Assembly: GCA_038222915.1 (NCBI GenBank)
Contig: JBBRHH010000280.1
Coordinates: 1-7,906, forward strand
Length of the DNA stretch: 7,906 nucleotides
Direction: 5' to 3'
DNA from: JBBRHH01 sp038222915
GTDB taxonomy: Bacteria; Planctomycetota; Phycisphaerae; Tepidisphaerales; Tepidisphaeraceae
The translations under genes were made by a program, and so were the position numbers. Positions 6,605 through 7,906 of the stretch are shown here, in pieces. Below the pieces are notes generated by a model. It was not told the origin of the DNA. It searched no databases and worked only from the letters and a program-made list of their open reading frames with translations. Position 1 is the stretch's first letter, and each line of letters starts with the position of its first letter.

Positions 6605-6625
6605 TTGTTACTAATACATTAACAA
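6605..6625. promoter_or_regulatory. Palindromic operator 2, upstream of the SDR operon
   Basis: TTGTTACT - 5 nt (AATAC) - ATTAACAA is an inverted repeat with 7 of 8 paired positions. It is identical to operator 1 at 17 of 21 positions, including the asymmetric spacer start AATA. It lies 16 nt after the Rrf2 stop and 57 nt before the SDR start, which suits a repressor site on the SDR promoter. A weak -10-like TACATT (6615-6620) lies inside it. The shared sequence implies that one protein, presumably the adjacent Rrf2 regulator, binds both sites. Confidence 0.72.
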
Positions 6626-6668
6626 ATAAATGGCTCGCAATGTTTGTTGAGCTGTTCAAATTTTTTTG

Positions 6669-6674
6669 AAGGAG
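6669..6674 (+). promoter_or_regulatory. Strong ribosome binding site of the first SDR gene
   Basis: AAGGAG lies 8 nt before ATG 6683, the best Shine-Dalgarno sequence in the window. It rules out an in-frame TTG at 6644, which would add 13 non-homologous residues. It predicts efficient translation once the operon is derepressed. Its first two bases belong to a weak TTCAAA/TTTGAA stem at 6655-6670. Confidence 0.7.
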
Positions 6675-6682
6675 TGATTGTC

Positions 6683-7432
6683 ATGGGCAAACTGCAAAAC
6701 AAAGTAGCGATTGTAACCGGAGCTTCGAAGGGCATTGGTGCATCGATCGCCAAGCACCTCGCGGCCGAGGGTGCTTCAGTGGTTGTGAACTACTCGACCA
6801 GCCGGGAGGGCGCAGATCGCGTCGTCGCCGAGATCGTCGCCAAAGGCGGAAAAGCGATCGCCGTTGGCGCAAACGTCTCCAAAAAATCCGAGATCGTGAA
6901 GCTCTTCGCTGAAACGAAAAAGACGTATGACCACCTCGATATCCTCGTCAACAACGCGGGGATCTACGAGTTCTCCGCCATCGAAGGCGTGACCGAAGAA
7001 CATTTCCACAAGCAGTTCGATCTCAACGTGCTGGGCCTTTTACTCGCCTCGCAGGAAGCTGCCAAACATTTTGGCCCCGCCGGTGGCAGCATCATCAACA
7101 TCAGTTCCGTCGTCAGCACCTTCACGCCCCCCAATTCAGCGGTCTACAGCGCCACCAAGGCCGCGGTGGATGCCGTGACCAAATCGCTCGCCAAAGAACT
7201 CGGGCCGCGCAAGATCCGCGTCAATTCCATCCAGCCCGGCATGGTGGAAACCGAAGGCACGCATGCCCAGGGCATTCCACAAAGCGAAATGCGCACGCAG
7301 ATCGAAGCGATGACGCCACTGGGCCGGATCGGCCAGCCCGAAGACATCGCGCCCGCCGCCGTCTTCCTTGCCTCCTCAGATTCGGCATGGATTACCGGCG
7401 AGACATTGTTGATCGCCGGCGGCTTCCGGTAA
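6683..7432 (+). CDS. Short-chain dehydrogenase/reductase (classical SDR, FabG-like)
   Basis: The 249-residue length is typical of classical SDRs. The cofactor-binding motif is TGASKGIG (residues 12-19) and the structural motif is NNAG (90-93). The catalytic tetrad is complete: Asn115 (DLNVLG), Ser142, Tyr155 and Lys159 (YSATK). The PGMVET segment and the C-terminal ITGETLLIAGGFR are also characteristic. It is a cytosolic NAD(P)(H)-dependent carbonyl reductase or alcohol dehydrogenase. An Arg at residue 41 after strand beta-2 (NYSTSREGA) hints at NADP preference, as in glucose-dehydrogenase/FabG-like members. No fatty-acid genes surround it, so a true FabG role is unlikely. Regulation by the Rrf2 protein suggests a role against reactive carbonyls or electrophiles, which is inference. 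The substrate cannot be read from the sequence. A second SDR gene follows 33 nt downstream. Confidence 0.93.
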   Translation: MGKLQNKVAIVTGASKGIGASIAKHLAAEGASVVVNYSTSREGADRVVAEIVAKGGKAIAVGANVSKKSEIVKLFAETKKTYDHLDILVNNAGIYEFSAIEGVTEEHFHKQFDLNVLGLLLASQEAAKHFGPAGGSIINISSVVSTFTPPNSAVYSATKAAVDAVTKSLAKELGPRKIRVNSIQPGMVETEGTHAQGIPQSEMRTQIEAMTPLGRIGQPEDIAPAAVFLASSDSAWITGETLLIAGGFR

Positions 7433-7465
7433 GCAATTCGATCGAACCCCACCCGGAGAAACATC

Positions 7466-7906
7466 ATGAAAAAGCTCGAAGGGAAAATTGCGGTAGTTAC
7501 CGGCGGCAACAGCGGCATCGGACTCGCCACAGCGAAGCGGTTCGTCGACGAAGGCGCATACGTCTTCATCACCGGCCGGCGGAAGGAGGAGCTCGACGCG
7601 GCCGTAAAGCTGATCGGCAAAAACATCACCGGCGTTCAGGGCGACGTCTCGAATCTCGCCGACCTGGATCGCTTGTATGAGACGGTGAAAAGAGAAAAAG
7701 GCCGCGTCGACGTCCTCTTCGCCAACGCAGGCGGTGGCGAGTTTGCACGGCTCGGAGAAATCACCGAAGCGCACTTCGACAAGACCTTCGACATCAACGT
7801 CAAGGGCCTTGTCTTCACCGTGCAGAAGGCCCTTCCACTGATGCCCGACGGAGCATCAATTGTTCTGAACGCGTCGATCGTGTCGTCAAAGGGCATGGAA
7901 GCGTTC
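7466..7906 (+). CDS. Second short-chain dehydrogenase/reductase, 3' end outside window
   Basis: ATG 7466 has GGAG 7 nt upstream (7455-7458), and the frame stays open to the window end, giving 147 residues. The cofactor motif is TGGNSGIG (12-19); ANAG (86-89) replaces the NNAG of the first SDR. The tetrad residues visible so far are Asn111 (DINVKG) and Ser137 (LNAS). The catalytic Tyr should come three residues past the edge, so it cannot be checked. GRRKEEL after strand beta-2 carries two Arg residues, which favours NADP(H). It belongs to the SDR group often annotated as glucose 1-dehydrogenase-like, though that name does not establish the substrate. It lies 33 nt after the first SDR with no promoter or operator between, so both are probably on one mRNA under operator 2. 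The two proteins differ enough to be distinct subfamilies and not a recent duplication. Confidence 0.9.
   Translation, partial: MKKLEGKIAVVTGGNSGIGLATAKRFVDEGAYVFITGRRKEELDAAVKLIGKNITGVQGDVSNLADLDRLYETVKREKGRVDVLFANAGGGEFARLGEITEAHFDKTFDINVKGLVFTVQKALPLMPDGASIVLNASIVSSKGMEAF

Noticed and set aside
6644..6682. Upstream in-frame TTG start for the first SDR
   Set aside because: ATG 6683 has a strong AAGGAG 8 nt upstream and gives the standard SDR N-terminus; the extension would contain the ribosome site.

Overview
The window comes from a GC-rich Gram-negative-type bacterium. My best guess is a planctomycete of the Phycisphaerae. This rests on the envelope genes (a secretin and an OM-type lipoprotein), the Thr/Gln/Pro-rich 'TTQPV' tail of the secretin, and the stand-alone kinase / receiver / HD-GYP arrangement. 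It is an inference from style and not a taxonomic proof. All supported genes lie on the + strand. No gene-free stretch exceeds about 110 bases, and I see no RNA gene, CRISPR array, insertion sequence or attachment site.

Region 1 (1-2433) is envelope and secretion. It holds the C-terminal part of an outer-membrane secretin (type II secretion / type IV pilus superfamily), whose gene enters from the left edge. The secretin has a long C-terminal extension with a TPR-like helical part and a TQP-repeat tail. Next comes a lipoprotein made almost entirely of tetratricopeptide repeats. A secretin next to a TPR lipoprotein recalls PilQ/PilF and RcpA/TadD pairs, so a pilus or secretion role is likely. 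A perfect 8-bp hairpin (2440-2461) follows.

Region 2 (2540-6084) is signal transduction. It encodes a two-TM PAS sensor histidine kinase, a single-domain CheY-like receiver, and a GAF/HD-GYP protein with all catalytic motifs of a cyclic-di-GMP phosphodiesterase. Spacing is tight (44 nt, then 6 nt), so this is probably one operon. A workable model is that kinase phosphorylates receiver, and receiver controls c-di-GMP breakdown, in effect an RpfC/RpfG-like pathway with the receiver and HD-GYP parts on separate genes. Its position behind secretin genes fits control of surface attachment, but the link is inferred.

Region 3 (6085-7906) is a small redox-type cassette. It has an Rrf2-family repressor gene followed by two tandem short-chain dehydrogenases/reductases, the second cut off by the right edge. 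The most informative non-coding signal in the window is here. Two nearly identical 21-bp palindromes (17 of 21 positions the same) sit at 6147-6167, ending 2 nt before the Rrf2 start codon, and at 6605-6625, in the gap before the first SDR. They are very likely the operators through which the Rrf2 protein controls itself and the SDR operon. The Rrf2 protein lacks the usual three-cysteine iron-sulfur pattern, so its signal is open.

Nothing here looks like a wholly new defence or mobile system. The best candidates for new biology are the Rrf2 operator/SDR module, the split kinase-REC-HD-GYP pathway with an unassigned N-terminal domain, and the extended secretin.
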